A stretch of DNA of 36,053 nucleotides, taken from assembly GCA_016185145.1 (NCBI GenBank), contig JACPOB010000020.1:1-36053 (forward strand), given 5' to 3'. This stretch comes from Rhodospirillales bacterium. Lineage in GTDB: Bacteria > Pseudomonadota > Alphaproteobacteria > Reyranellales > Reyranellaceae. Below the pieces are notes generated by a model. That model made no database searches. It saw only the letters and a list, made by a program, of their open reading frames with translations, and was not told the origin of the DNA. Positions 1 through 7,249 of the stretch are shown in pieces. Position numbers and translations under genes: made by a program. Within the stretch, counting starts at the first letter, position 1. The number at the start of each line of letters is the position of its first letter.

Positions 1-31
1 CCAGGCCAACCCAAAGCGTATCCTTCTTCAT
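1..31 (-). CDS. possible 5' end of a gene leaving the window
   Basis: On the minus strand an ATG at 31-29 opens a frame that stays open to the window edge and would begin MKKDTLWVGL. A G-rich stretch a few bases upstream could act as ribosome binding site. Only ten codons are visible, so no function can be given. It lies downstream of, and in the same direction as, the heparinase-family gene, with a palindromic repeat between them. It could equally be chance. Confidence 0.2.
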   Translation of the reverse strand, partial: MKKDTLWVGL

Positions 32-127
32 GACCGGTCCCCCATGCTTGAGGCTCGGCGCCGGACCACCCGGCGCAACCCTCGTTCTTGCATGCCGTGG
101 GGCCGGTCACCCTGTGGGACATGTAGA

Positions 128-228
128 CTGAGGAGCCGCGAAGCGCCGTCTCGAAGGATGGGCAACAGAAGCTGTGCTCGTTCCCACCCTTCGAGACGCG
201 GTCCTGCGGACCGCTCCTCAGGGTGAGG
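128..228. repeat. palindromic intergenic repeat, family A (copy 1)
   Basis: Two arms of about 40 bases are imperfect inverted copies. The left begins CTGAGGAGCCGCGAAGCGCC and continues to TCTCGAAGGATGGGCAAC; the right runs from CCCACCCTTCGAGACGC to GCTCCTCAGGGTGAGG. A second copy with the same ends lies at 15879-15984. Both are intergenic and can fold into long hairpins, as REP/BIME-like elements do. The 60-67 codon frames that cross it on both strands are products of the repeat and are not genes. Confidence 0.85.
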
Positions 229-265
229 CAATGAGATCAGCTTGAATGAACTTTGCGGGAAGAAG

Positions 266-2017
266 TCAGCCCTCCATCCGGGTCAGCGCCCACTTCACCG
301 TGCTGCCCTCGGCTGGCACCTGGCCCACCAGCACGATCTGCTCGGTGCGACGCACGCGGCCTTCTTCGCCGAGGTAGATGCTTTCGGCGAGGCCGATGCC
401 GGCGCCCGACGCCCGCAAACGCCAGCCGCGGCCGCTCGGCAGGCGCATCAGCACCGCCTGGCCGCTCTGCGCCAGGGTCGCCTTCACCGCCGGATGCAGG
501 TGGAAGCGTACGATGAAGCGCTTGTCCGGCACCGTCACCATGCGGCCTTCCGGCCCCACGAACGTGTCCTCGCCACGCAGGTCGCCGCCGTCGGCCGACA
601 GCCACAGGCGGCGGCGATGGATGATGCCGTACAGCGAGCGGTAGCCGTCATGCATCATGTCGAGCCACTGAGCGCCGTCGTTGTCGGCGCGATCGACCAC
701 GACATTGCCGGCGCGATATTCGAGCGCGCCATGATCGGTGATCTCGCTCGAGTTGGTGTCGTCGACCACGGCCGTCGAATGCGCCGCCGTGTAGCGCATG
801 AAGTACCGCCAATCGCGCGGCGCGCCGGGAAAGGTGCCGCAATTGACGATCAGGCGCTCGTGCGCGGCGCTCATCTCGAAGCTGAGCGTACCGGCATGGG
901 CGATGCCGTCCATGCCGCGGCCGGGCGGGCTGCCGGCATCGGTAATCACCAGCGAGGTGCCGGCGGCCAGCCGTTGGAAGCCGCTGGCCAGCGCCATGGT
1001 CGGCGCGCTTTCGCCCGAACCCGAGCGCGCCAGCACCAGGTCGATCAGGGTGCGATCGGCTTCCCAGGCGCCGTTGAACAGGGCGAGCCCACCGTCGCCG
1101 TGGCGGAAGAACCGCAGCAACGGCGCCATGCGGTCGATGGCGGCGAGGATCTCGGCCGGGGCGCGGCGTTCGGCCGAACCGAGCGCCGACCGCACGTCGA
1201 TCAGGTGGCGCAGCACGGCAAGCTGCAGATGCGGCGCGCGCTCGGCCACGATGCCGTCGTGCAGCACGTAGCGCTTCACGAACCTGGCGAGCCGCGACAG
1301 CGTCTGGTCGAGGCTCTTCTCGAAGTGCTTGCCGTCGCGCAGGAAGGCGAGGTCGACGAAGATCAGCGCCTTCAGCGCCGCCACGGCCTCTTGACCGACC
1401 AGGCCGGCACGCAGCGCGCGCCGCAGGTGCGTGCGCTGGCGGGCGAGCGAGAACACGAAGCGGGCGGGGAACCCGGGATCGGCGGCGCTGGCCAGCCAAT
1501 CGTAATGGCGGATCCACGAGACGATGCGCTCGGCCAGCACCTCGCGCTTCCAGGTGACGGCCGACCAGCGGCCCTCGCGGTTCGACCAGTCGTCGACCAG
1601 ACGGACGGCCAGCACCGCCGCCGCGGGGTCACCACAATCACGCAGGTCACGCAGCCAGCCGAAACCGTTCAGGGCATCGACCCACAGGTCGGGCGCGCCG
1701 GGCCGCCGCCAGGGCGGGTCATCCGATTCGGGCGCCACGGCGTCGGCGCTGCCGCGGGCCAGGAATTCGCCCATGAGCAGGCGCTGGCCGATCGCCGGAT
1801 CGCCCGGCCAGCTGTCGGGCGCCACGGCGAAGAACGAGCGGGGCGAGTTGTAGCCCAGGGTGAGCGAATAAAGGCCGGATTCGAGCAGCCAGCGGCCAAA
1901 TCCGCGACTTTCGATTCCGGCGGCCTTGGCCGGACGGGAGGGAACGGACCGGGTCGGACGGGTTCCGGCCACCAAGGGCTCACCCGGCCGGCGCACGTCT
2001 GAGGCAACCAGCGTCAT
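266..2017 (-). CDS. heparinase II/III family protein
   Basis: The 583-residue protein resembles the alphaproteobacterial heparinase II/III-like family: a helical N-terminal half (roughly residues 60-330) followed by a beta-sandwich C-terminal half. The family-typical stretch around AAHSTAVVDDTNSSE, about residue 425, carries a conserved His. Family members are polysaccharide lyases or relatives; the substrate of this branch is not known, and a role in envelope or exopolysaccharide turnover is inference. I chose ATG at 2017 (MTLVASDV, with AGAAG upstream). The frame stays open to 2287, but that extension runs antisense through the hsp20 promoter and start and reads like non-coding sequence. 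No signal peptide is evident from this start. The gene is divergent from hsp20. Confidence 0.85.
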   Translation of the reverse strand: MTLVASDVRRPGEPLVAGTRPTRSVPSRPAKAAGIESRGFGRWLLESGLYSLTLGYNSPRSFFAVAPDSWPGDPAIGQRLLMGEFLARGSADAVAPESDDPPWRRPGAPDLWVDALNGFGWLRDLRDCGDPAAAVLAVRLVDDWSNREGRWSAVTWKREVLAERIVSWIRHYDWLASAADPGFPARFVFSLARQRTHLRRALRAGLVGQEAVAALKALIFVDLAFLRDGKHFEKSLDQTLSRLARFVKRYVLHDGIVAERAPHLQLAVLRHLIDVRSALGSAERRAPAEILAAIDRMAPLLRFFRHGDGGLALFNGAWEADRTLIDLVLARSGSGESAPTMALASGFQRLAAGTSLVITDAGSPPGRGMDGIAHAGTLSFEMSAAHERLIVNCGTFPGAPRDWRYFMRYTAAHSTAVVDDTNSSEITDHGALEYRAGNVVVDRADNDGAQWLDMMHDGYRSLYGIIHRRRLWLSADGGDLRGEDTFVGPEGRMVTVPDKRFIVRFHLHPAVKATLAQSGQAVLMRLPSGRGWRLRASGAGIGLAESIYLGEEGRVRRTEQIVLVGQVPAEGSTVKWALTRMEG

Positions 2018-2119
2018 CTGCTTCTGTTCTTTGGCCCGCCGGCATTTTCCACCGGGCAGTTGAGGGTGTGGCCATTTTAGCCCACCCGGATGGCCATGGC
2101 GATGGCCCCGGCAAGAACC

Positions 2120-2148
2120 CTTGAACCGCCCCCCCGGCACCCCAGATT
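2120..2148 (+). promoter_or_regulatory. candidate RpoH (sigma-32) promoter of hsp20
   Basis: CTTGAA at 2120-2125 is followed after 14 bases by CCCCAGATT at 2140-2148. This fits the sigma-32 pattern CTTGAA, 11-16 bases, CCCCATNT, with one extra base in the -10 element. Transcription would start near 2155, about 53 bases before the hsp20 start codon. The heat-shock gene downstream supports it; there is no direct evidence. Confidence 0.5.
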
Positions 2149-2184
2149 CACTGCAAGGGAAGGCCTCAATGGATTCCCGGACGC

Positions 2185-2210
2185 TCGCTCCTCGGAGGAG
2201 GGTTCTTATG
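2185..2210 (+). promoter_or_regulatory. ROSE-like RNA thermometer hairpin over the hsp20 ribosome binding site
   Basis: The strong Shine-Dalgarno GGAGGAG (2194-2200) sits in a perfect 5-bp hairpin with the CTCCT just before it (2188-2192; loop CGG). The same segment holds TCGCT (2185-2189), matching the UYGCU motif that lies opposite the Shine-Dalgarno in rhizobial ROSE elements. The ATG is at 2208-2210. Known ROSE elements keep small heat-shock mRNAs untranslated at low temperature. The upstream ROSE helices were not modelled, so only the decisive 3' hairpin is claimed. Confidence 0.5.
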
Positions 2211-2675
2211 AGCCGTGTGTCGATGTTCAACTCGCCCCTGCTGCTGGGATTTGACCAGCTCGAGCGCACGCTCGACCGGTTGGCCAAGAGCGCGGAGGGC
2301 TATCCGCCCTACAATATCGAGCGGATCGGCGAGAACGGCTTGCGCATCACCCTTGCCGTCGCGGGCTTCACGACCGACGACCTCGCCATCGAGCTGGTGG
2401 AAAGCCAGCTCACGGTGCGCGGTAAGCAGACCGACGACAGCGATCGTGTCTTCCTTCATCGCGGCATCGCGGCGCGCCAGTTCCAGCGCAGCTTCATGCT
2501 GGCCGAAGGCATCGAAGTGACCGGCGCGCGGCTCGACAACGGGCTGCTGTCGATCGACCTCGTGCGACCGGCCCAGGAGCCGCGCATCCGCAGAATCCGC
2601 ATCGAGGCCGGCGATGCCGGCAACGATGCGCGCAACACCATCGACATCACCGCACGCCGTGTTCAGCCCCGCTGA
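2208..2675 (+). CDS. Hsp20 family small heat-shock protein
   Basis: A 155-residue alpha-crystallin-domain chaperone of the IbpA type that holds unfolding proteins in the cytoplasm. It begins MSRVSMFNSPLLLGFDQLER, the usual start of this subfamily. The alpha-crystallin domain spans about residues 35-130, with the strands around YNIERIGENGLRITLAVAGF and the partner-binding motif near LDNGLLSIDL. The start is ATG 2208, which has a strong GGAGGAG; the frame is open further upstream but that part includes the promoter and leader. DUF1150 follows after 33 bases. Expression is probably heat-induced, through the candidate sigma-32 promoter and ROSE-like hairpin. Confidence 0.95.
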   Translation: MSRVSMFNSPLLLGFDQLERTLDRLAKSAEGYPPYNIERIGENGLRITLAVAGFTTDDLAIELVESQLTVRGKQTDDSDRVFLHRGIAARQFQRSFMLAEGIEVTGARLDNGLLSIDLVRPAQEPRIRRIRIEAGDAGNDARNTIDITARRVQPR

Positions 2676-2708
2676 CGAGTGCCGGTCGACGCTGCCAAGG
2701 AGGTAGCC

Positions 2709-2933
2709 ATGGAAAACGAACAGACGACGAACTTCACGCCCCTCGCCGAAGAAGCCTTCCTGAGCCTCGGTGCCCAGCAGATCGCCTATGTGAAGGCCAT
2801 CAACCTTCCCGACGGCGCGCATGCGATCGGTATCTTCTCAGCCGACGGCAAGCCGATGGCCGCCGCACCCTCGGTCGAGATCGCGCAGGCCTTGATCCGC
2901 CAGCACGAACTCGAACCGGCGCTGGTGCATTGA
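2709..2933 (+). CDS. DUF1150 family protein
   Basis: A 74-residue protein beginning MENEQTTNFTPLAEEAFLSL and ending in an EIAQALIRQHELEPALVH helix, typical of DUF1150. The family has no established function and is found next to small heat-shock genes in alphaproteobacteria; that placement recurs here and suggests a stress link. The start is ATG 2709 with AAGGAGGT seven bases upstream. The frame is also open ten codons earlier, at 2679, but that start has no ribosome binding site. It is probably co-transcribed with hsp20. Confidence 0.9.
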   Translation: MENEQTTNFTPLAEEAFLSLGAQQIAYVKAINLPDGAHAIGIFSADGKPMAAAPSVEIAQALIRQHELEPALVH

Positions 2934-2935
2934 GC

Positions 2936-3019
2936 GCTGGGGGCGCGTCACTCCAGTGACGCGTCATGGTCGGCCGAACGAAGAGAAGAACGCGCCACTG
3001 GAGTGGCGCGCCCCCAGCT
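2936..3019. repeat. palindromic intergenic repeat, family B (copy 1)
   Basis: The left arm starts GCTGGGGGCGCGTCACTCC and the right arm ends GGAGTGGCGCGCCCCCAGC. Smaller internal hairpins (CACTCCAGTG, CACTGGAGTG) are present. It fills the gap between convergent DUF1150 and ptsN and overlaps the ptsN stop codon, so it may end transcription from both sides, though no T-tract is seen. A shortened copy lies at 14168-14197. Confidence 0.85.
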
Positions 3020-3488
3020 AAGCCGCGCTCTGCGCCTGGACTGACTCGACCAGCAGAGCGTAGAGCGCTTCGGCATTTTCCGTAGCGCGCAGCTTCTCGA
3101 CCAGGCTGCGGTCGCGCAGCAGGCGCGACACGCGGGCCAGCGCCTTGAGGTGGTCGGCGCCCGCACCCTCGGGTGCCACCAGCAGGAACACGATGTCGAC
3201 CGGCCGCTCGTCGATCGAATCGAAATCGATCGGATGGGCGAGCCGGGCGAACAGGCCGCGCGGTTGGGTGAGCGTGCCCATGCGGCCGTGCGGGATGGCG
3301 ATGCCGCCGCCGATGCCGGTCGAGCCCAGCCGCTCGCGCTCCAGCAGCCGATCGAACAAACGGCGTTCGTCAAGCTTCAGCATGGCCGCGCAGCGGGCCG
3401 CCAACTCGGCCAACAACGCTTTCTTGCCGGACGCCTTCACGCTGGCCAGAACGGCATCCGGACCGGTCAGCAAATCGGCAATTTCCAC
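3018..3488 (-). CDS. ptsN: PTS IIA-like nitrogen regulatory protein PtsN
   Basis: A 156-residue EIIA-Ntr protein, the terminal phosphate acceptor of the regulatory PTS-Ntr chain (PtsP-PtsO-PtsN), which acts on nitrogen, potassium and stress regulation rather than sugar uptake. The phosphorylated His is His67 in GIAIPHGRM. The whole PTS EIIA type-2 fold is present (about residues 5-150). The start is GTG at 3488 (MEIADLLTG), the family start; its ribosome binding site is weak. rpoN lies 116 bases upstream on the same strand. The hpf gene that often sits between rpoN and ptsN is missing. Confidence 0.95.
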   Translation of the reverse strand: MEIADLLTGPDAVLASVKASGKKALLAELAARCAAMLKLDERRLFDRLLERERLGSTGIGGGIAIPHGRMGTLTQPRGLFARLAHPIDFDSIDERPVDIVFLLVAPEGAGADHLKALARVSRLLRDRSLVEKLRATENAEALYALLVESVQAQSAA

Positions 3489-3604
3489 AATGTCACCAAC
3501 AGGTTAGCGGACAAGGGCCCCAAAGCTGCCCGGCGCGCGAAGGCGCCCCTATAGGCGCGTCGTCCGACCGGGTCAAGCCGCTCCTTCAGGCGTCCGCCAC
3601 GGTC

Positions 3605-5143
3605 TCAGTCGGCTGGTCCGGCCAATGCCTGCGAGGCGATGGCAGCACTGGAAAGCGTGTTCGGCAGGCTGCGGCTGAGGCCGAGGCGGCCGAGCCGGCG
3701 GCGCTCGGCGGACGATGGAATGCGCATGGCCTCGCGATACTTGGCGACGGTGCGCCGCGCGATCTCGATGCCCTCGCCCTTCAGGAGATCGACGATGCGA
3801 TCGTCCGACAGCGGTGCACTGGCGCTCTCGCCGCCGACCAGATGGCGGATGCGCGAGCGCACCGATTCGGACGACACGACGACGCCCGGTGTCCGCGCCG
3901 GCAGAGCCGACGTGAAGAAATACTTCAGCTCGAAGATGCCGCGCGGCGTGGCGATGTACTTGTTGGAGGTGACCCGGCTCACCGTGCTCTCGTGCAGCTC
4001 GGTGGCGATGGCGATGTCGCGCAGCACCAGGGGCTTCAGCGCGCTGACGCCGTGGCGGAAGAAGCCGTCCTGCTGGCGCACGATCTCGCGCGCGACCTTC
4101 AGGATGGTGGTGGCGCGCTGCTCGAGGGTCTTGACCAGCCAGTTGGCCGACTGGAAGCGCTCGGCGACGAAATCGCGATCCGACTTGGCGCGCGCGCCCT
4201 TCATCAGCGTGGCGTGGTAGTTGCGGTCGACCAGCACCTTGGGCAGGGCGTCGGTGTTGAGCTCGATGTGCCAGCCCTCTTCGCCGGTGTCGGCGTCCTT
4301 GGCCGGACGCAGGAAAAGATCGGGCGCGACAGGCTGGATCGGTTCGAAGTCGAAGGCCTGGCCGGGACGCGGATCGAGCGAGCGCAGCTCGGCCAGCATC
4401 TCGCGCAGATCCTCGTCGTCGACGCCGCAGCGGCGACGCAGCTGTCCGAGCTCGCCCGCGGCCACCAGATCGAGATTGTCGAGCAGCGCCTTCATCGCCG
4501 GATCCAGGCGATCGCGCTCGGCGAGCTGCGCCGCCAGACACTCGGCGACGGTGCGGGCGAACAGGCCGGCGGGCTCGATCTGGCGCAGCCTCGCCCAGAC
4601 CGCTTCGATCACGTCGAGGCCGATGCTGCAGGCTTCGGCGACAGCCGGCGCATCGAGGCGGCAGTAGCCCGCCTCGTCGAGGCCTTCAGCGAGCTTCAGC
4701 GCAATGCGCCGCTCGGCCGGCTCGGCGAACATCAGTTCGATCTGTTCCAGCACATGGACGGCGAGCGAGCGCGGCCTCTCGGAGACGAAATCGAGCGCAC
4801 CCGGCTGGTCGTCGCGCTGGCCGACGCGGCTTGCCGCGCCATCGCCGCCGCGGTCGGCGTGCTCGCGCGTCCAGCGCTCGTCGGCGTCGGCAAGCGCGGG
4901 CGCGGCGGCGGCCAGCGCCTCGGCGGTGTCGGACGGTGCGTCGACGATGGGCGCATCCTGCTCGGCGGCGGGTCCGTCATCGGCCGCCCCCTCGGCGAGC
5001 AGAGGGTTCTTTTCGAGTTCCTGTTGGATGAAGGTGGCGAGCTCGAGATGCGAGAACTGCAGCAGCTTGATGGCCTGCTGAAGCTGCGGCGTCATTGCCA
5101 GGGTCTGGCGCGAAGCCAGGATGAGACTCGGACCGATACGCAT
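3605..5143 (-). CDS. rpoN: RNA polymerase sigma-54 factor
   Basis: The 512-residue sigma-54 has all three regions: glutamine-rich region I (MTPQLQQAIKLLQFSHLEL, residues 17-35), a core-binding middle, and the C-terminal DNA-binding part. The RpoN box appears as ARRTVAKYRE about 45 residues from the end. Region II (about 55-120) is acidic and Ala-rich, as usual. It directs transcription from -24/-12 promoters with enhancer-binding activators; a consensus site lies in this window at 16007-16023. The lptB gene commonly found upstream is absent; RNase D takes its place. The C-terminal tail after the RpoN box is longer than in many homologues. Confidence 0.97.
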   Translation of the reverse strand: MRIGPSLILASRQTLAMTPQLQQAIKLLQFSHLELATFIQQELEKNPLLAEGAADDGPAAEQDAPIVDAPSDTAEALAAAAPALADADERWTREHADRGGDGAASRVGQRDDQPGALDFVSERPRSLAVHVLEQIELMFAEPAERRIALKLAEGLDEAGYCRLDAPAVAEACSIGLDVIEAVWARLRQIEPAGLFARTVAECLAAQLAERDRLDPAMKALLDNLDLVAAGELGQLRRRCGVDDEDLREMLAELRSLDPRPGQAFDFEPIQPVAPDLFLRPAKDADTGEEGWHIELNTDALPKVLVDRNYHATLMKGARAKSDRDFVAERFQSANWLVKTLEQRATTILKVAREIVRQQDGFFRHGVSALKPLVLRDIAIATELHESTVSRVTSNKYIATPRGIFELKYFFTSALPARTPGVVVSSESVRSRIRHLVGGESASAPLSDDRIVDLLKGEGIEIARRTVAKYREAMRIPSSAERRRLGRLGLSRSLPNTLSSAAIASQALAGPAD

Positions 5144-5168
5144 GTACCCCCACCCTGAAGGTCGGTTG

Positions 5169-5188
5169 GACCTCCCCGTACGGGGGTC
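5169..5188 (-). terminator. hairpin between rnd and rpoN
   Basis: The 12-base palindrome CCCCGTACGGGG (5174-5185), with partly paired flanks, lies in the 82-base gap after the rnd stop codon and before rpoN. There is no clear T-tract, so it may be a weak terminator, an attenuator or an mRNA end protector. Confidence 0.3.
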
Positions 5189-5225
5189 TAAGCAAAAGCC
5201 ATGCCAAGTCCGGGATCAAGCCCCT

Positions 5226-5837
5226 TCAGTGCTCGAAGATATCGACCTCCGGCCAGCCGGCCAGGTCCAGACGGGCCCGGGTGGGCAGGAACTGGAAGGC
5301 GGCCTGAGCAAGCTCCGTCCGGCCCTCGCGGGCCAAAAGCGCATCCAGCTTGGCCCGCAGCGCGTGCAAATGCAGCACATCTGATGCCGCATAGGCCAGT
5401 TGCTCCTCGCTCAGCGTGTCGGCGCCCCAGTCGGAGGTCTGCTGCTGCTTGGAGAGGTCGACCCCCAAAAGCTCCTTGCACAGGTCTTTCAGGCCCCAGC
5501 GGTCGGTGAAGGTCCGGACCAGGCGGGCCGCAATCTTGGTGCAGTAGACCGGCTCGCAGCGCACGCCCAGCGCATGCTCGAGCATGGCGATGTCGAAACG
5601 ACCGAAATGAAAGAGCTTCAGCACGTTGGGATCGGCCATCAGCGCCGCCAGGCGGGGCGCCTGCACGGGGCCGCGCGGGATCTGGACCAAGTGAGCATTG
5701 CCGTCGCCGGCCGAGAGCTGGACCAGGCACAGGCGGTCGCGATGGGGATTGAGACCCATGGTCTCGGTATCGACAGCCACGACCGGGCCGAACGAGAGAT
5801 CGACCGGCAGGTCGCCGCGATGGAGCGTGATGGTCAT
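5226..5837 (-). CDS. rnd: ribonuclease D (short, exonuclease domain only)
   Basis: A 203-residue 3'-5' exonuclease of the DEDDy class. The catalytic residues are visible: Asp23 and Glu25 in AVDTETMGL, Asp82 in FHFGRFDIAML, and Tyr149 and Asp153 in YAASDVLHL. It is much shorter than the enterobacterial enzyme (about 375 residues) because it lacks the HRDC domains; the short form is common in alphaproteobacteria. RNase D trims tRNA 3' ends. The gene starts 16 bases after a tRNA-Leu gene on the same strand, so the two may share a transcript. rpoN follows 82 bases further on. Confidence 0.92.
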   Translation of the reverse strand: MTITLHRGDLPVDLSFGPVVAVDTETMGLNPHRDRLCLVQLSAGDGNAHLVQIPRGPVQAPRLAALMADPNVLKLFHFGRFDIAMLEHALGVRCEPVYCTKIAARLVRTFTDRWGLKDLCKELLGVDLSKQQQTSDWGADTLSEEQLAYAASDVLHLHALRAKLDALLAREGRTELAQAAFQFLPTRARLDLAGWPEVDIFEH

Positions 5838-5853
5838 TACTCAGTGCCTCGCA

Positions 5854-5938
<85 letters not shown>

Positions 5939-5964
5939 ACGGCATGCGGGCAGTGAGGGCGGTG

Positions 5965-5992
5965 AGTTAAGGGCCGGGCGAGCCGATGTCAA
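5965..5992 (-). promoter_or_regulatory. sigma-70 promoter for tRNA-Leu
   Basis: On the minus strand a perfect -35 TTGACA (5992-5987) is followed after 16 bases by TTAACT (5970-5965). Transcription would begin near 5958, about 20 bases before the mature tRNA 5' end. Position and -35 quality support it; the -10 is mediocre. Confidence 0.55.
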
Positions 5993-6031
5993 CCTTGCGC
6001 GTGGCCGGCAATGGGCTATAGGCACCATCCC

Positions 6032-6997
6032 ATGAGCATCAAGCAGGTCACGGTTTTCGGCGGCTCGGGTTTTGTCGGCCGGGCAATCGTTCGGGCGCTG
6101 GCGTACGAAGGCTATCAGGTGCGGGTCGCCTGCCGGCGCATTGCACTCGCCGAGCCCCTCAAGACCGCGGGCGACGTCGGCCAAATCACGCTGATGCGGG
6201 CCAACCTCCGGATGCCGGCTTCGGTGGCCAATGCCGTCAAGGGCAGCGACGCCGTGATCAATGCCGCAGGCATTCCCTTCCAGCGCGGTCGCCAGCGCTA
6301 CCAGGCCGTTCATGTCGAAGGCGCGCGCGCCGTCGCCGAGGCCGCACGTGCGGCGGGGGCGCGGCGGCTGGTCCACATCTCGGGCATCGGCGCGGACAGC
6401 CGCGGCTCGAAGAACGCCTATATCCGCTCCAAGGTCGACGCCGAGGACGCCGTCATCGCAGGCTTCGAAAACGCCACCATCCTGCGGCCCAGCGTGGTTT
6501 TCGGTCCGGACGACGTGATGTTCAATCGCATGGCCAGGATTGCCGCCCTTCCGCGGTTCGTGGCGCCGTTCGTGCCCGTCGTCGGCAACGGCCACGCCAA
6601 GGTGCAGCCCGTGTTCGCGGGTGATGTCGGCGCCGCCGCCGTCGCCGTGCTGGCGCGGCCCGACACCGCCAAGAGCGTATTCGAGCTGGGCGGGCCGCGC
6701 GTCTACACCTACCGCGAGATTGCCGCGCTGACCCTGCGCGCGATCGGTCGCGACAGGCCGATCATCGGCGTCCCGGCCGGCCTGATGAAGATCGCGGGCT
6801 GGTTTGCCGAGTTCCTGCCCGTGCCGCCGCTGACCCACGACCAGGTCGATCTCCTGACCACCGACAACGTCGTGCGCGGCGGGGCCAAGACCCTGGCCGA
6901 CCTCGGCATCGTGCCGACTGCGGCCGAGTCCATCCTGCCGACCTACCTCGATCGCTTCCGCGTCGGCGGCCGCTACAACAACCACGCACCGGCCTGA
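6032..6997 (+). CDS. complex I NDUFA9 subunit family protein
   Basis: A 321-residue atypical short-chain dehydrogenase/NAD(P)-binding Rossmann protein. The nucleotide loop TVFGGSGFVGRAIV is at residues 4-17; the YIRSK segment and RPSVVFGPDD follow the extended-SDR pattern. It matches the NADH dehydrogenase alpha subcomplex 9-like proteins of alphaproteobacteria, an accessory subunit that binds NADPH and stabilises complex I at the membrane. The start is ATG 6032 (MSIKQVTVFGG). A TTGCGC, 16 bases, TATAGG element at 5995-6022 would place the transcript start almost on the ATG. It stands alone, not in a nuo operon. Confidence 0.9.
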   Translation: MSIKQVTVFGGSGFVGRAIVRALAYEGYQVRVACRRIALAEPLKTAGDVGQITLMRANLRMPASVANAVKGSDAVINAAGIPFQRGRQRYQAVHVEGARAVAEAARAAGARRLVHISGIGADSRGSKNAYIRSKVDAEDAVIAGFENATILRPSVVFGPDDVMFNRMARIAALPRFVAPFVPVVGNGHAKVQPVFAGDVGAAAVAVLARPDTAKSVFELGGPRVYTYREIAALTLRAIGRDRPIIGVPAGLMKIAGWFAEFLPVPPLTHDQVDLLTTDNVVRGGAKTLADLGIVPTAAESILPTYLDRFRVGGRYNNHAPA

Positions 6998-7249
6998 GCC
7001 GCCGAAATGGCAACCCATCGGCAACTTTTTGCGCCCGGACCAATTAGTCCTAACTTGTAATCAATTCGTAGCGAGGGCGACTACAAAGCCGAAATAAAGG
7101 CCGCCAAAGAATCGTCCATCAGAAAAATAGGTCATATCTATTGACTTATCTTTCTGACGGTGCTCAATTGCGGTCAATAGCGCAGCTTTGGCGCGATCGG
7201 CGCGCTTCTTGCGTAATAAAATTACATAGTCGGTTGGATGGATGTCGTC
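6998..7249. other. intergenic region upstream of gltD
   Basis: About 250 bases, clearly more AT-rich than the flanking genes, with no credible coding frame. It holds a possible sigma-70 element (TTGACT at 7141, weak -10 TCAATT at 7164), an imperfect inverted repeat TGCG-N8-CGCA at 7169-7184 and the sigma-54-like site at 7198-7213. It probably carries the regulatory region of the glutamate synthase cluster. Confidence 0.6.
7198..7213 (+). promoter_or_regulatory. candidate sigma-54 promoter of gltD
   Basis: CGGCGCGCTTCTTGCG keeps the GG-N10-GC spacing required for a -24/-12 promoter (GG 7199-7200, GC 7211-7212) and a full TTGC. It differs from TGGCACG-N4-TTGCW at three positions. The start would fall near 7224, about 26 bases before the gltD ATG. 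In GC-rich DNA such a match can be chance. Confidence 0.35.

Noticed and set aside
28..231. Small open frames on both strands near the left edge
   Set aside because: They are translations of the family A palindromic repeat; similar spurious proteins arise wherever such repeats lie.
242..2002. A 586-codon open frame on the plus strand
   Set aside because: Antisense shadow of the heparinase-family gene, rich in His/Arg/Gln with no recognisable family.
2018..2287. Longer N-terminus for the heparinase-family protein
   Set aside because: It would run antisense through the hsp20 promoter, ribosome binding site and first codons, and the added residues look random.
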